Assembly (NCBI RefSeq): GCF_001586775.1
Contig: NZ_LQXS01000004.1
Span: 1 to 64,000 of the forward strand
Direction: 5' to 3'
DNA from: Sphingobacterium populi
Lineage (GTDB): Bacteria; Bacteroidota; Bacteroidia; Sphingobacteriales; Sphingobacteriaceae
DNA length: 64,000 nt
Below the pieces are notes generated by a model. The model was not told the DNA's origin, made no database searches, and saw only the letters and a list, made by a program, of their open reading frames with translations. Below are positions 45,529-52,380 of this stretch, in pieces; the first letter of the stretch is position 1; each line of letters starts with the position of its first letter. The translations under genes and the position numbers were made by a program.

Positions 45529-45705
45529 TTAATATTCTTTCCACTTCAATTTCTTCATAGCATCAAGCCAACCATGCTGAAAATGAGGTGTTAATTTATT
45601 CTGTGCACTCCATGTATCGCAATCTGAAATAATTCGATTATGGCTCGCTATATCGAGCGCATAAAAAGAATTTATTAAAATACCGAAACAAGGTAAATTG
45701 ATACA
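45529..45705 (-). pseudogene. Possible remnant of a protein-coding gene
   Basis: On the minus strand a 58-codon stretch between stops reads like the end of a real protein. It includes FYALDIASHNRIISDCDTW and ends HGWLDAMKKLKWKEY. There is no ATG near its beginning and a TAG closes it upstream, so it cannot be an intact gene. It lies just in front of the GNAT gene. A chance open stretch in AT-rich DNA is the alternative, and I cannot name a family. Confidence 0.3.
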
Positions 45706-45925
45706 CTAATCTAGCAAAATAGCTGTAAAAACCACTACCTACAATACATGCGACTAAAACAACCATTCTGTATATCGGCAAAAAGAATATTTAAAAACAG
45801 CAAGCAAAGAACACAACCGAAATGATGATTTTATTAATCATTGGATTATTTTTTTCTTTATATTTAATCTCAAATAGTCGTAGCACTTCTTAATCCAGTT
45901 CAATAAACAACCAGCAGTAATCACA

Positions 45926-45933
45926 TAACTTTG
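45926..45933 (+). promoter_or_regulatory. -7 promoter element (TAACTTTG) of the dioxygenase operon
   Basis: Exact TAnnTTTG match, 21 bases before the start codon of the ring-cleaving dioxygenase gene. Confidence 0.6.
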
Positions 45934-45954
45934 TATAAACAATGAAACAGAAAC

Positions 45955-46884
45955 ATGGAAAATAGGATTTTAGGGCTACATCATATTACGGCTATAGCCA
46001 ATCAAGCAAAAAGAAATTTAGATTTTTACACGGACGTATTAGGTCTTCGCTTAGTCAAAAAAACAGTAAATTTTGATGACCCAGGCACCTATCATTTTTA
46101 TTTTGGAAATGAAACGGGAGCTCCAGGAACCATACTTACTTTCTTCCCTTGGGAAGGGATCGGAAAAGGTGTAAACGGAGCAGGGCAAGCAACACATATA
46201 GGTTATGCGATCAACCCAGAAGCTTACGATTTTTGGAAAGATCGATTAACCACTAACAATATTTTATTTGAAGAAACAGCAATATTCGGCGAAAAAACCT
46301 TGTCGTTGCAAGATCCAGATGGCCTGCAATTACAATTCATCGTCCCAAAAACACAGGACAATCGCACTCCGTGGAGTACGGATCACATATCGGTAGCGAA
46401 TGGTTTGAAAGGTTTTCACAATGTGACGCTAACGCTGAAAGACGCGAATCCAACCATTAAAGTACTAACAGATATCTTAGGATACCGCACCGAAATACAA
46501 GAAGGAAATCGCTTCCGCCTATCAACAGACGCAATAAAAACAGCTAACATCGTGGATATCATTGCCGACGAAACGATACCGTATGGTCGTGGTGCTGCAG
46601 GCACCAATCATCATATTGCATTTCGTGTACAAGACGATAACATTTTGATGGACTTTCGTGAAAAAGTCTTATCCGCTGGCTTACAAATCACGCCAAAGAT
46701 CGATCGCGATTATTTTTATTCTCTGTATTTCCGTGAGCCCGGCGGTGTACTTTTTGAACTAGCCACCGATAATCCCGGATTCACGAAAGATGAGGCTTTG
46801 GCCGAATTAGGTCGCGATCTCAAATTACCAAAACAGTACGAAGGCATCAGAGATGATATCGAAGATAATTTACCAAAAATATAA
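45955..46884 (+). CDS. Ring-cleaving dioxygenase (MhqO-like, VOC superfamily)
   Basis: This 309-residue protein has two vicinal-oxygen-chelate (glyoxalase-type) modules. Likely metal ligands are His in LGLHHITAIA (about residue 9), His in AAGTNHHIAFR (about residue 221) and Glu in GGVLFELATD. The family includes MhqO, which in Bacillus acts on quinones and hydroquinones. It is the first of three closely spaced genes, with a small GNAT-like gene nine bases behind and an MhqD-like hydrolase gene third. Confidence 0.92.
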   Translation: MENRILGLHHITAIANQAKRNLDFYTDVLGLRLVKKTVNFDDPGTYHFYFGNETGAPGTILTFFPWEGIGKGVNGAGQATHIGYAINPEAYDFWKDRLTTNNILFEETAIFGEKTLSLQDPDGLQLQFIVPKTQDNRTPWSTDHISVANGLKGFHNVTLTLKDANPTIKVLTDILGYRTEIQEGNRFRLSTDAIKTANIVDIIADETIPYGRGAAGTNHHIAFRVQDDNILMDFREKVLSAGLQITPKIDRDYFYSLYFREPGGVLFELATDNPGFTKDEALAELGRDLKLPKQYEGIRDDIEDNLPKI

Positions 46885-46893
46885 AATAGCATT

Positions 46894-47187
46894 ATGGAAA
46901 GAACAGAAGTCGTACTAGACGAGAAGAACGGAGGAGAAATACAACTGTTTTCGGATGATAAACAGGCTGGCAAAATGGATATCGCGATCTCAAGAGATTT
47001 GCTACGCGTTTTTCACACCGAAGTAAAAGATCAGTATAGTGGTAGAGGGTTTGCCAAACTACTCCTTGAGAGATTAGTAAATTTCGCACGCGAAAACAGT
47101 TTGAAGATTATTCCTATTTGCCCCTTTGTTAATGCGCAATTCAAACGACGCCCTGACGAATTTGAAGATGTTTGGTACAAAAGATAA
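46894..47187 (+). CDS. Small GNAT-like acetyltransferase (YjdJ/YidJ type)
   Basis: This 97-residue single-domain protein has GEIQLFSDDKQAGKMDIAIS, RVFHTEVKDQYSGRGFAKLLLERLVNFA and IIPICPFVNAQFKRRPDEFEDV. That is the compact GNAT-like fold with the R/Q-G-x-G-x-A loop and a conserved C-P segment. Relatives acetylate unknown targets. It lies between the dioxygenase and hydrolase genes in one operon. Confidence 0.88.
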   Translation: MERTEVVLDEKNGGEIQLFSDDKQAGKMDIAISRDLLRVFHTEVKDQYSGRGFAKLLLERLVNFARENSLKIIPICPFVNAQFKRRPDEFEDVWYKR

Positions 47188-47211
47188 CTTTAGAAAACTC
47201 TAATAGAAAAG

Positions 47212-47832
47212 ATGACACATCAACTTGTGATTAAAAAAGCAGGCCAAGCGCTGCCTACAGCACATAAAGTATTAATAATGCTACACGGCCGCGGCGGTTC
47301 TGCAGACGATATATTAAGCTTATCGCAACACCTTGCTGTCAGCGACTTCGCTTTATTAGCACCGCAGGCAAGCAATCACACCTGGTATCCATATTCATTC
47401 TTATCTCCGGTGGAGCAAAACGAACCATCGCTAAGTTCGGCTCTGGAAAATATTACACAAACAGTGCAAACAGCTGTGGATAGCGGCATAAGAACAGAAA
47501 ACATCTACTTCTTCGGCTTTTCGCAAGGTGCCTGTCTCACATTAGAATTTCTAGCCAGAAACGCACAACGATACGGCGGTGCTGCCGTGATCATCGGCGG
47601 CCTGATTGGAGAAGAAATAGATCAGACCAATTATCAGGGTGATTTTCAGCAAACACCAATATTCATCGGAACAAGCAATCCTGATATGCACGTACCTGTT
47701 GAGCGGGTGCACGAATCGGCCAAAATATTGACAGCGATGAACGCTGATGTAACGGTCAAAGTATACGATAATTTTGGACATTCGATCAATAACGAAGAGA
47801 TCGAATGGGCGAACAAATTGGTTTTCACATAA
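47212..47832 (+). CDS. Phospholipase/carboxylesterase family hydrolase (MhqD-like)
   Basis: This 206-residue alpha/beta hydrolase has the oxyanion region IMLHGRGGSADDIL, the nucleophile elbow FGFSQGACLTLEF (Ser near residue 106), the acidic residue in GTSNPDMHVPV and the catalytic His in DNFGHSINNEEI. MhqD-type esterases accompany MhqO in thiol-reactive-quinone regulons of Bacillus. Here it is the third gene of the trio. A role in electrophile detoxification is inference from this partnership. Confidence 0.9.
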   Translation: MTHQLVIKKAGQALPTAHKVLIMLHGRGGSADDILSLSQHLAVSDFALLAPQASNHTWYPYSFLSPVEQNEPSLSSALENITQTVQTAVDSGIRTENIYFFGFSQGACLTLEFLARNAQRYGGAAVIIGGLIGEEIDQTNYQGDFQQTPIFIGTSNPDMHVPVERVHESAKILTAMNADVTVKVYDNFGHSINNEEIEWANKLVFT

Positions 47833-48034
47833 GCTAATTTCTAATTTGGGGTAAGATAGTTAATAGCATGCAAAGCTAGAAAATGACGTGTTTGCCGCTA
47901 TTCAACCGCTCCGAATTATCGGTTTTCTAATTATCTTTAGCCGATATCGGTATTGTGTAGGCCATCAACAAGAGCAGTTGTGCCACTAATGCCATATCGA
48001 CCTTCGAAAGGATATTTTCTGAAAACAGGTAAGC

Positions 48035-48619
48035 ATGTATCAAAGTATTGTCGACAATGTAAGTAAATGGATCACACTAAGTGATGAGGAGAAATTAGTG
48101 TTTACCAACCTTTTGGAATGCAAAACCGTCGCAGGTAAAACCATGATGCTTCGCGCAGGAGAAGTTTGCCAGTTTGAGGGATATATCAAAAAAGGTTGTG
48201 TCCGAATTTACTACATGAATGAGAAGGGTGTGGAGGTGATTCTTTCCTTTGCAGCAGAAGATTGGTGGGTAAGTGATATTGCGTCGTTTCATGAACAAAA
48301 ACCATCCAATTTTTACATCGAGACGATGGAGGAAACAGAAATGTATATCTTGACTCCCAAAACTAAGGAAGAATTGTTGAGCAAGATGCCAAAATTCGAA
48401 CGAGTTTTTAGAATGCTTGTACAAAGAAATCTGTCTACAGTGCAAAACAGACTGATCAATACAATTTCTAAAACAGCTACAGAACGCTATCTCGAGTTTA
48501 TTAAGATTTATCCATCAGTACCTCTGCGCGTGCCTCAATATTATATTGCGTCTTATTTAGGTATTTCTCCCGAATTTGTCAGTACAATAAGAAAACGTTT
48601 GTCGAAAAACCAGATTTGA
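48035..48619 (+). CDS. Crp/Fnr family transcriptional regulator
   Basis: This 194-residue regulator has an N-terminal cyclic-nucleotide-binding-like beta-barrel (GCVRIYYMNEKGVEVILSFA, DWWVSDIASF) and a shortened C-terminal helix-turn-helix around VPQYYIASYLGISPEFVSTIRKRLSK. This is the Bacteroidota subgroup without a Fnr iron-sulfur motif; the ligand is unknown. It lies 202 bases behind the hydrolase gene, with its own upstream region, and may or may not control the neighbouring operon. A similar regulator gene is at 51405. Confidence 0.9.
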   Translation: MYQSIVDNVSKWITLSDEEKLVFTNLLECKTVAGKTMMLRAGEVCQFEGYIKKGCVRIYYMNEKGVEVILSFAAEDWWVSDIASFHEQKPSNFYIETMEETEMYILTPKTKEELLSKMPKFERVFRMLVQRNLSTVQNRLINTISKTATERYLEFIKIYPSVPLRVPQYYIASYLGISPEFVSTIRKRLSKNQI

Positions 48620-48691
48620 GCCTAGGTGCAATAATTTGAAACCACAGCCACAGAAGATCATCTAATGCCGATTTACAGCGGCATGAATTTG

Positions 48692-49492
48692 CTATCGCAA
48701 AGCGCCGTCTCTAAGTGCTTGCCATCCAGTGTCAGATAAGATTTTCAGATAGCGATTTCCCTTGCTATGACTGTACGACGTGATATATTTTGCTCTTTCC
48801 TTTGCGTCGGGATGCGTATTTATCCAGCCCAAATATGCGTACATTCGATCATCGTTTTCTGAGAGCCTGTCGAGAAAATTCGCAAAGTGATCTGGGTTTA
48901 TCTGTGCTTGTATCAGATAATCTACAGCTTTAATATCAGCCTCTTTTTCTAATTTTCTATCATACGCAGATGACGAAAGTAATTTGGTAGATTCTCTTAA
49001 GATTTCTCCACTCGCATTTCCACTGCCCAGTGATATTAGCACCGAAAGGCCAATTTCTTTGATCAGTTTTTTCATCACATGATGTAATTCGATATGTGCA
49101 ATTTCATGACAGATCACACCAGTAAGTTCTTCTTGATTTGCAACTTTGGAGATCAATCCAGTATATATGACTAAATGGCCGTCTGGCAATGCAAAGGCGT
49201 TCACTTGATCGTTCAAAAGTACATGCGTTTTTATGCGATTAAAATCAATGCCATTGGCGTGGCAGATATGCTGAACAATGCTGTCAATACCGCGGGTAAC
49301 TTGAAGGTTATTAATTTCCTGATCTGATTTTTTGAATGTCTCTAAAAAAATATCGCCTAGTTTTTTTTCTGTTTTAGAGGTCACAGTTTCGACCTTTAAA
49401 ATACGCAACCAATCAACCTGTGCCAATCCGATCCATGTAACTAGGAACAAGAGTGCCAAAAGTATTCCTTCGATGATTACTTGCTTTTTCAT
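48692..49492 (-). CDS. M48-family metallopeptidase, membrane-anchored
   Basis: This 266-residue zinc protease has one N-terminal hydrophobic segment (about residues 5-24) and the HExxH motif in GVICHEIAHIELHHVM. A downstream zinc Glu lies in the DRKLEKEADIKAVDYL helix, and a C-terminal WINTHPDAKERAKYI completes the M48 (HtpX/BepA-like) pattern. It is probably in the periplasm or at the inner-membrane face. Its start overlaps the DUF4870 gene by four bases (ATGA-type), making it the last gene of a four-gene cluster. Confidence 0.92.
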   Translation of the reverse strand: MKKQVIIEGILLALLFLVTWIGLAQVDWLRILKVETVTSKTEKKLGDIFLETFKKSDQEINNLQVTRGIDSIVQHICHANGIDFNRIKTHVLLNDQVNAFALPDGHLVIYTGLISKVANQEELTGVICHEIAHIELHHVMKKLIKEIGLSVLISLGSGNASGEILRESTKLLSSSAYDRKLEKEADIKAVDYLIQAQINPDHFANFLDRLSENDDRMYAYLGWINTHPDAKERAKYITSYSHSKGNRYLKILSDTGWQALRDGALR

Positions 49493-49926
49493 ATGCGAGG
49501 TTTGCAAACAAGATTAGTCAAAGTACCGTAAAACCACCATGCTACATGTATACCTTTACGCGTTTGTACAGCAGTATAAATGGTCGCTATGAACTCTGCT
49601 ATGTTGACTATGATAACGGTCAATAAATAGGCGAAAAAATAATTATCCCAAGATTTTTCCCAAAAGATGATCGAGATAGTCCACCAAAAAGCGGTACTAT
49701 TTAGTATTACTAAAGTAAACTGCGACAGTAAAGCTTGCGTGCAGTGCCAACGTACAAAAAAGGTCGATTTTCTATTACCTAAATAAAAGATTAACGTAGC
49801 AATCAAGTTGAAAATAGGTAATGGCAGACCGGCTATTATAGCCACCATGGACATCACATAACTGTTCGAAGCGGCTTCTTCTTCGTGTTCACGAGGTGTA
49901 TATATAAATTGTTCTGTGCGTATCAT
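49489..49926 (-). CDS. DUF4870-like membrane protein
   Basis: This 145-residue protein has an acidic cytoplasmic start (REHEEEAASN) and about four membrane helices. The core LIATLIFYLGNRKSTFFVRWHCTQALLSQ resembles DUF4870, in which a bilayer turn is followed by F-V-x-x-H/E-x-x-Q-A. Function is unknown. It overlaps both neighbours, DUF2752 upstream and M48 downstream, by four bases each, so translation is tightly coupled. Confidence 0.8.
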   Translation of the reverse strand: MIRTEQFIYTPREHEEEAASNSYVMSMVAIIAGLPLPIFNLIATLIFYLGNRKSTFFVRWHCTQALLSQFTLVILNSTAFWWTISIIFWEKSWDNYFFAYLLTVIIVNIAEFIATIYTAVQTRKGIHVAWWFYGTLTNLVCKPRI

Positions 49927-50336
49927 AATCCTTTGGCAATGTTCCAAACCCAGTTGGCAAGGACAAGTAGTGCCAATGGCACGTAATGCTGCGGTTTTTG
50001 TAAGAAAAGCTCGGTACTTCGAAAGAAATTATAAAAGCTACTGTCGGCTGTCAATAGATCTTTTAATATCCAAACTGGGGCAATTACTAACCCCGATAAT
50101 AGCACATAGCCAATAGGATTTACTAATAAAGCTTCATAAAAATTCCCGCCCAGAAGGGCAACGACGGAACGAGTAGATCCACAGGATGGGCAAGGAAAAC
50201 CGGTGAAGCTCTTTATTAGACAAACTTCTCCTATCGTGTTATTCGAAAAATGCTTTGAAATATGATAATAAAGCCAAATATATCCAGCAGAACAGGCCAA
50301 TAGCACGAATACATATAGCTTATGCTGCTGACTCAT
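49923..50336 (-). CDS. DUF2752 family membrane protein
   Basis: This 137-residue protein has about three membrane helices and the family-defining motif GFPCPSCGSTRSVVALLGGNF, in which two cysteines precede a T-R pair. The cysteines suggest metal binding or redox activity, but no function is known. I start at the MSQQHKLYVF methionine, which overlaps the TM2 stop by one base; an in-frame start at 50402 would overlap TM2 further. Confidence 0.85.
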   Translation of the reverse strand: MSQQHKLYVFVLLACSAGYIWLYYHISKHFSNNTIGEVCLIKSFTGFPCPSCGSTRSVVALLGGNFYEALLVNPIGYVLLSGLVIAPVWILKDLLTADSSFYNFFRSTELFLQKPQHYVPLALLVLANWVWNIAKGL

Positions 50337-50674
50337 CAATACATATATTTTTGTATTTTCTCCAGATTCTTTTCTTTGGTTAATTTCATAATTAAAAACC
50401 AATCAACGATAGCCCAAATTCCTAAACCACCGCAGGTAAGTAATTTGGCAATACCAAGACCAACTTGGCCAATAAGAAACCGATCCACACCAAAAGACCC
50501 CGCGATAACAGAAATAATAAGGTTTGTTGATGGATCTTGAAAAGAGGTTGTAGACAACAACATCCAGTGCGAATCATCCAATTCAAGCAGTCGTTCCCTT
50601 ATGAAGGTTAATTGATGGCCCTCAAAATATTTTGCATTTGTCATGATAAACATGTCGACTTTTTGTGCGTCCAT
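50336..50674 (-). CDS. TM2-domain protein
   Basis: This 112-residue protein has a cytoplasmic N-terminal part of about 50 residues (EGHQLTFIRERLLELDDSHW), as in other Bacteroidota TM2 proteins. Two membrane helices with the TM2 signature follow: GSFGVDRFLIGQVGLGIAKL, then CGGLGIWAIVDWFLIM. It is the first gene of the TM2-DUF2752-DUF4870-M48 cluster. The role of TM2 proteins in bacteria is unknown. Confidence 0.88.
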   Translation of the reverse strand: MDAQKVDMFIMTNAKYFEGHQLTFIRERLLELDDSHWMLLSTTSFQDPSTNLIISVIAGSFGVDRFLIGQVGLGIAKLLTCGGLGIWAIVDWFLIMKLTKEKNLEKIQKYMY

Positions 50675-50717
50675 TCTAGCGATAATGTAATTAAGTAATT
50701 TTTCGTGGTTAATTAGA

Positions 50718-50755
50718 CAAGCATTTCATTACCTGGAAAAGTAAGGAAATGCTTG
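50718..50755. repeat. Inverted repeat 1 of 3 (hairpin)
   Basis: CAAGCATTTC pairs perfectly with GAAATGCTTG. After one mismatch TTAC pairs with GTAA around an eight-base loop. There is no T-run directly behind it on either strand. Confidence 0.7.
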
Positions 50756-50766
50756 AGGCTAAACAA

Positions 50767-50800
50767 TAATACATTTTTTTGAGTAGAAAAAAATGTATTA
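50767..50800. repeat. Inverted repeat 2 of 3 (AT-rich hairpin)
   Basis: TAATACA plus T7 pairs perfectly with A7 plus TGTATTA around a six-base loop (14 base pairs). The T7 or A7 arm could serve as a U-run for the hairpin next to it. Confidence 0.7.
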
Positions 50801-50810
50801 CTTAATTCTA

Positions 50811-50845
50811 AGCTTTCAAGCCCGCTGTTAGCGGGCTTGAAAGCT
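50811..50845. terminator. Inverted repeat 3 of 3, GC-rich 16-base-pair hairpin
   Basis: AGCTTTCAAGCCCGCT pairs perfectly with its complement around a three-base loop. It lies 75 bases behind the stop of the AhpD-like gene and would terminate or protect that transcript. No T-run follows at once on the minus strand; the T-stretch of repeat 2 comes 18 bases later. Confidence 0.65.
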
Positions 50846-50919
50846 ACTTATTCCGCGAAAACGCCCGAACAAAATTGTTCGCTAAGCGCACAGGAGGTGA
50901 CCACCCATCATCTAGTGAA

Positions 50920-51357
50920 TTATTTCACTATTCTTTGTGTACTTATCGCAATCCTATTCCAAGCATTGATGGTAACGATCGCCATAATGATTTGAGCGAT
51001 ATAATTTTCTTCGAACACTTCTTTGGCCTCTTTGTACACTTGATCACTCAGTCCACCTTGTTGAATAAGTGTTATCTCCTCCGTCATCGCCAAGATGGTT
51101 TTCTCTGCCTCATCAAACAATTCAGTCTCGCGCCATGCGTTCAATAAGAAGATGCGTCGTGCCGATTCTCCCTGTTGTAATGCATCTGAAGTATGCATAT
51201 TAATACAAAAAGCACAACCATTGATCTGGGAAGCTCGAATCTTAATGAGTTCCAAATGCACTTTTGAAAGTGCTGACTTTTGCAGGTAATCCTCGAGTCC
51301 GTACATAGCTTTAAAAGCTCTCGGTTCAACTTGTTCAATGTCTATACGATTTTCCAT
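50920..51357 (-). CDS. Carboxymuconolactone decarboxylase/AhpD-like protein
   Basis: This 145-residue helical protein has the CxxC redox motif with its proton relay in INGCAFCINMHTSDALQQGE (Cys near residues 52 and 55, His near 59), as in AhpD-type alkylhydroperoxidases. It probably reduces peroxides or acts as a thiol peroxidase partner. It lies 47 bases behind a Crp/Fnr-type regulator gene on the same strand, a pairing common in this phylum. Confidence 0.92.
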   Translation of the reverse strand: MENRIDIEQVEPRAFKAMYGLEDYLQKSALSKVHLELIKIRASQINGCAFCINMHTSDALQQGESARRIFLLNAWRETELFDEAEKTILAMTEEITLIQQGGLSDQVYKEAKEVFEENYIAQIIMAIVTINAWNRIAISTQRIVK

Positions 51358-51404
51358 GATTTATTTTATTTACTCAAAAGTATAAGTTGCACATGATGAA
51401 AATC

Positions 51405-51989
51405 TTAAACCAGTTTAAGTGCCTGTTTTTTCTTGATTTCACTGAGATATTCGGGAGTCATGTTGAGGTAGGATGCTAATAAATGCTGCGGAATTCTCGA
51501 AGTAAACTCCGGGAAATGATCATTAAAATGATGATAAAATTGCTCGCGAGAAAATTCATAAAGATATTTTGTTCTCAATTGAGCAGCAGCATAGGCACGT
51601 TGGTATATCTGTCTAAAATAACGTTCGAAAGCGGGAAACTTTTTGAGCAATGCTTCTTGGTCGAGATAGTCGAGCTGCAGCACATCGCAGGATTCGATAG
51701 CTTGGATGTTAAAGCTCGCGTTGCATTGCCTATCAAATGCTAGATAATCGGTCATCCACCAATGCTCAATCGCGAACTGCACAGTTTGTTCAACGCCTTT
51801 TTCGTTTAGAAAAAACATGCGCAAACAACCATTTATCACAAAGTAATGAGACTTGCATCTAAAACCTTGAAGTAATAAGTTTTCTTTTTTTTGAAAATGC
51901 TTTTGTTGAAAGAAGGATAGCACCTCTGCCTCCTCATCTGCTGCGATAGTGATGTACTTTCTAACATGTTCTATTAGCGCTGTAGACAT
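51405..51989 (-). CDS. Crp/Fnr family transcriptional regulator
   Basis: This 194-residue regulator has the same design as the one at 48035. The beta-barrel has NGCLRMFFLNEKGVEQTVQFA and HWWMTDYLAF, and the C-terminal helix-turn-helix has IPQHLLASYLNMTPEYLSEIKKK. No iron-sulfur cysteine pattern is seen. It precedes the AhpD-like gene and probably controls it; a textbook promoter lies upstream. Confidence 0.92.
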   Translation of the reverse strand: MSTALIEHVRKYITIAADEEAEVLSFFQQKHFQKKENLLLQGFRCKSHYFVINGCLRMFFLNEKGVEQTVQFAIEHWWMTDYLAFDRQCNASFNIQAIESCDVLQLDYLDQEALLKKFPAFERYFRQIYQRAYAAAQLRTKYLYEFSREQFYHHFNDHFPEFTSRIPQHLLASYLNMTPEYLSEIKKKQALKLV

Positions 51990-52024
51990 AATTTTGATTT
52001 GAGTATTTGTACAAAACAGTCTCT

Positions 52025-52054
52025 CAAATCTAATGATAAAACTTGGTCTCGCAA
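52025..52054 (-). promoter_or_regulatory. Promoter of the Crp/Fnr-AhpD-like operon
   Basis: On the minus strand TTG is followed after exactly 19 bases by TAGATTTG (52025-52032), a full consensus pair. The leader to the ATG is about 30 bases. Confidence 0.75.
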
Positions 52055-52133
52055 GCTAATGCACACATGAGCCAATACATCGCGTAGGAGGATACTTTCT
52101 TTATAAAACAGAAAGTTACAAATCGCTAAAACG

Positions 52134-52170
52134 ACAAAAGCTTGCAAATATTTAATTTGCAAGCTTTTGT
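52134..52170. terminator. Terminator behind tRNA-Glu
   Basis: A 16-base perfect stem, ACAAAAGCTTGCAAAT with its complement around a five-base loop, lies 20 bases behind the tRNA on the minus strand, with a TTTT close behind. Confidence 0.8.
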
Positions 52171-52189
52171 ATGATTTTAACCTTTCGGT

Positions 52190-52264
52190 TGGTAGCCCGT
52201 AGGGGAATCGAACCCCTGTTTCCAGAATGAAAATCTGGCGTCCTAACCCCTAGACGAACGGGCC
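52190..52264 (-). tRNA. tRNA-Glu (anticodon TTC)
   Basis: The minus strand folds as a complete tRNA. The acceptor GGCCCGT pairs with ACGGGCT (first pair G-U), the anticodon stem CCAGA/TCTGG encloses the loop TTTTCAT with anticodon TTC, and the T-arm has GGTTCGATTCC. CCA is encoded at the 3' end. It is a single gene between its own promoter and terminator. Confidence 0.96.
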
Positions 52265-52283
52265 GCTTTTCTGTTTCGGTGTG

Positions 52284-52313
52284 CAAATATAGGATTATAT
52301 ATATATACGTCAA
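52284..52313 (-). promoter_or_regulatory. Promoter of tRNA-Glu
   Basis: On the minus strand TTG (52311-52313) is followed after exactly 19 bases by TATATTTG (52284-52291). The mature tRNA begins 19 bases after the box. Confidence 0.8.
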
Positions 52314-52380
52314 AATTATTTTCAAAAAATTGCAGCAGCCTATTAAAAAAGCTATTTTAGACCAAAGTAAAATCCATCTT

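Noticed and set aside
45822..45893. 23-codon plus-strand frame encoding one membrane helix
   Set aside because: Too short and AT-rich to separate from chance; no antitoxin-like RNA structure or toxin family recognised.
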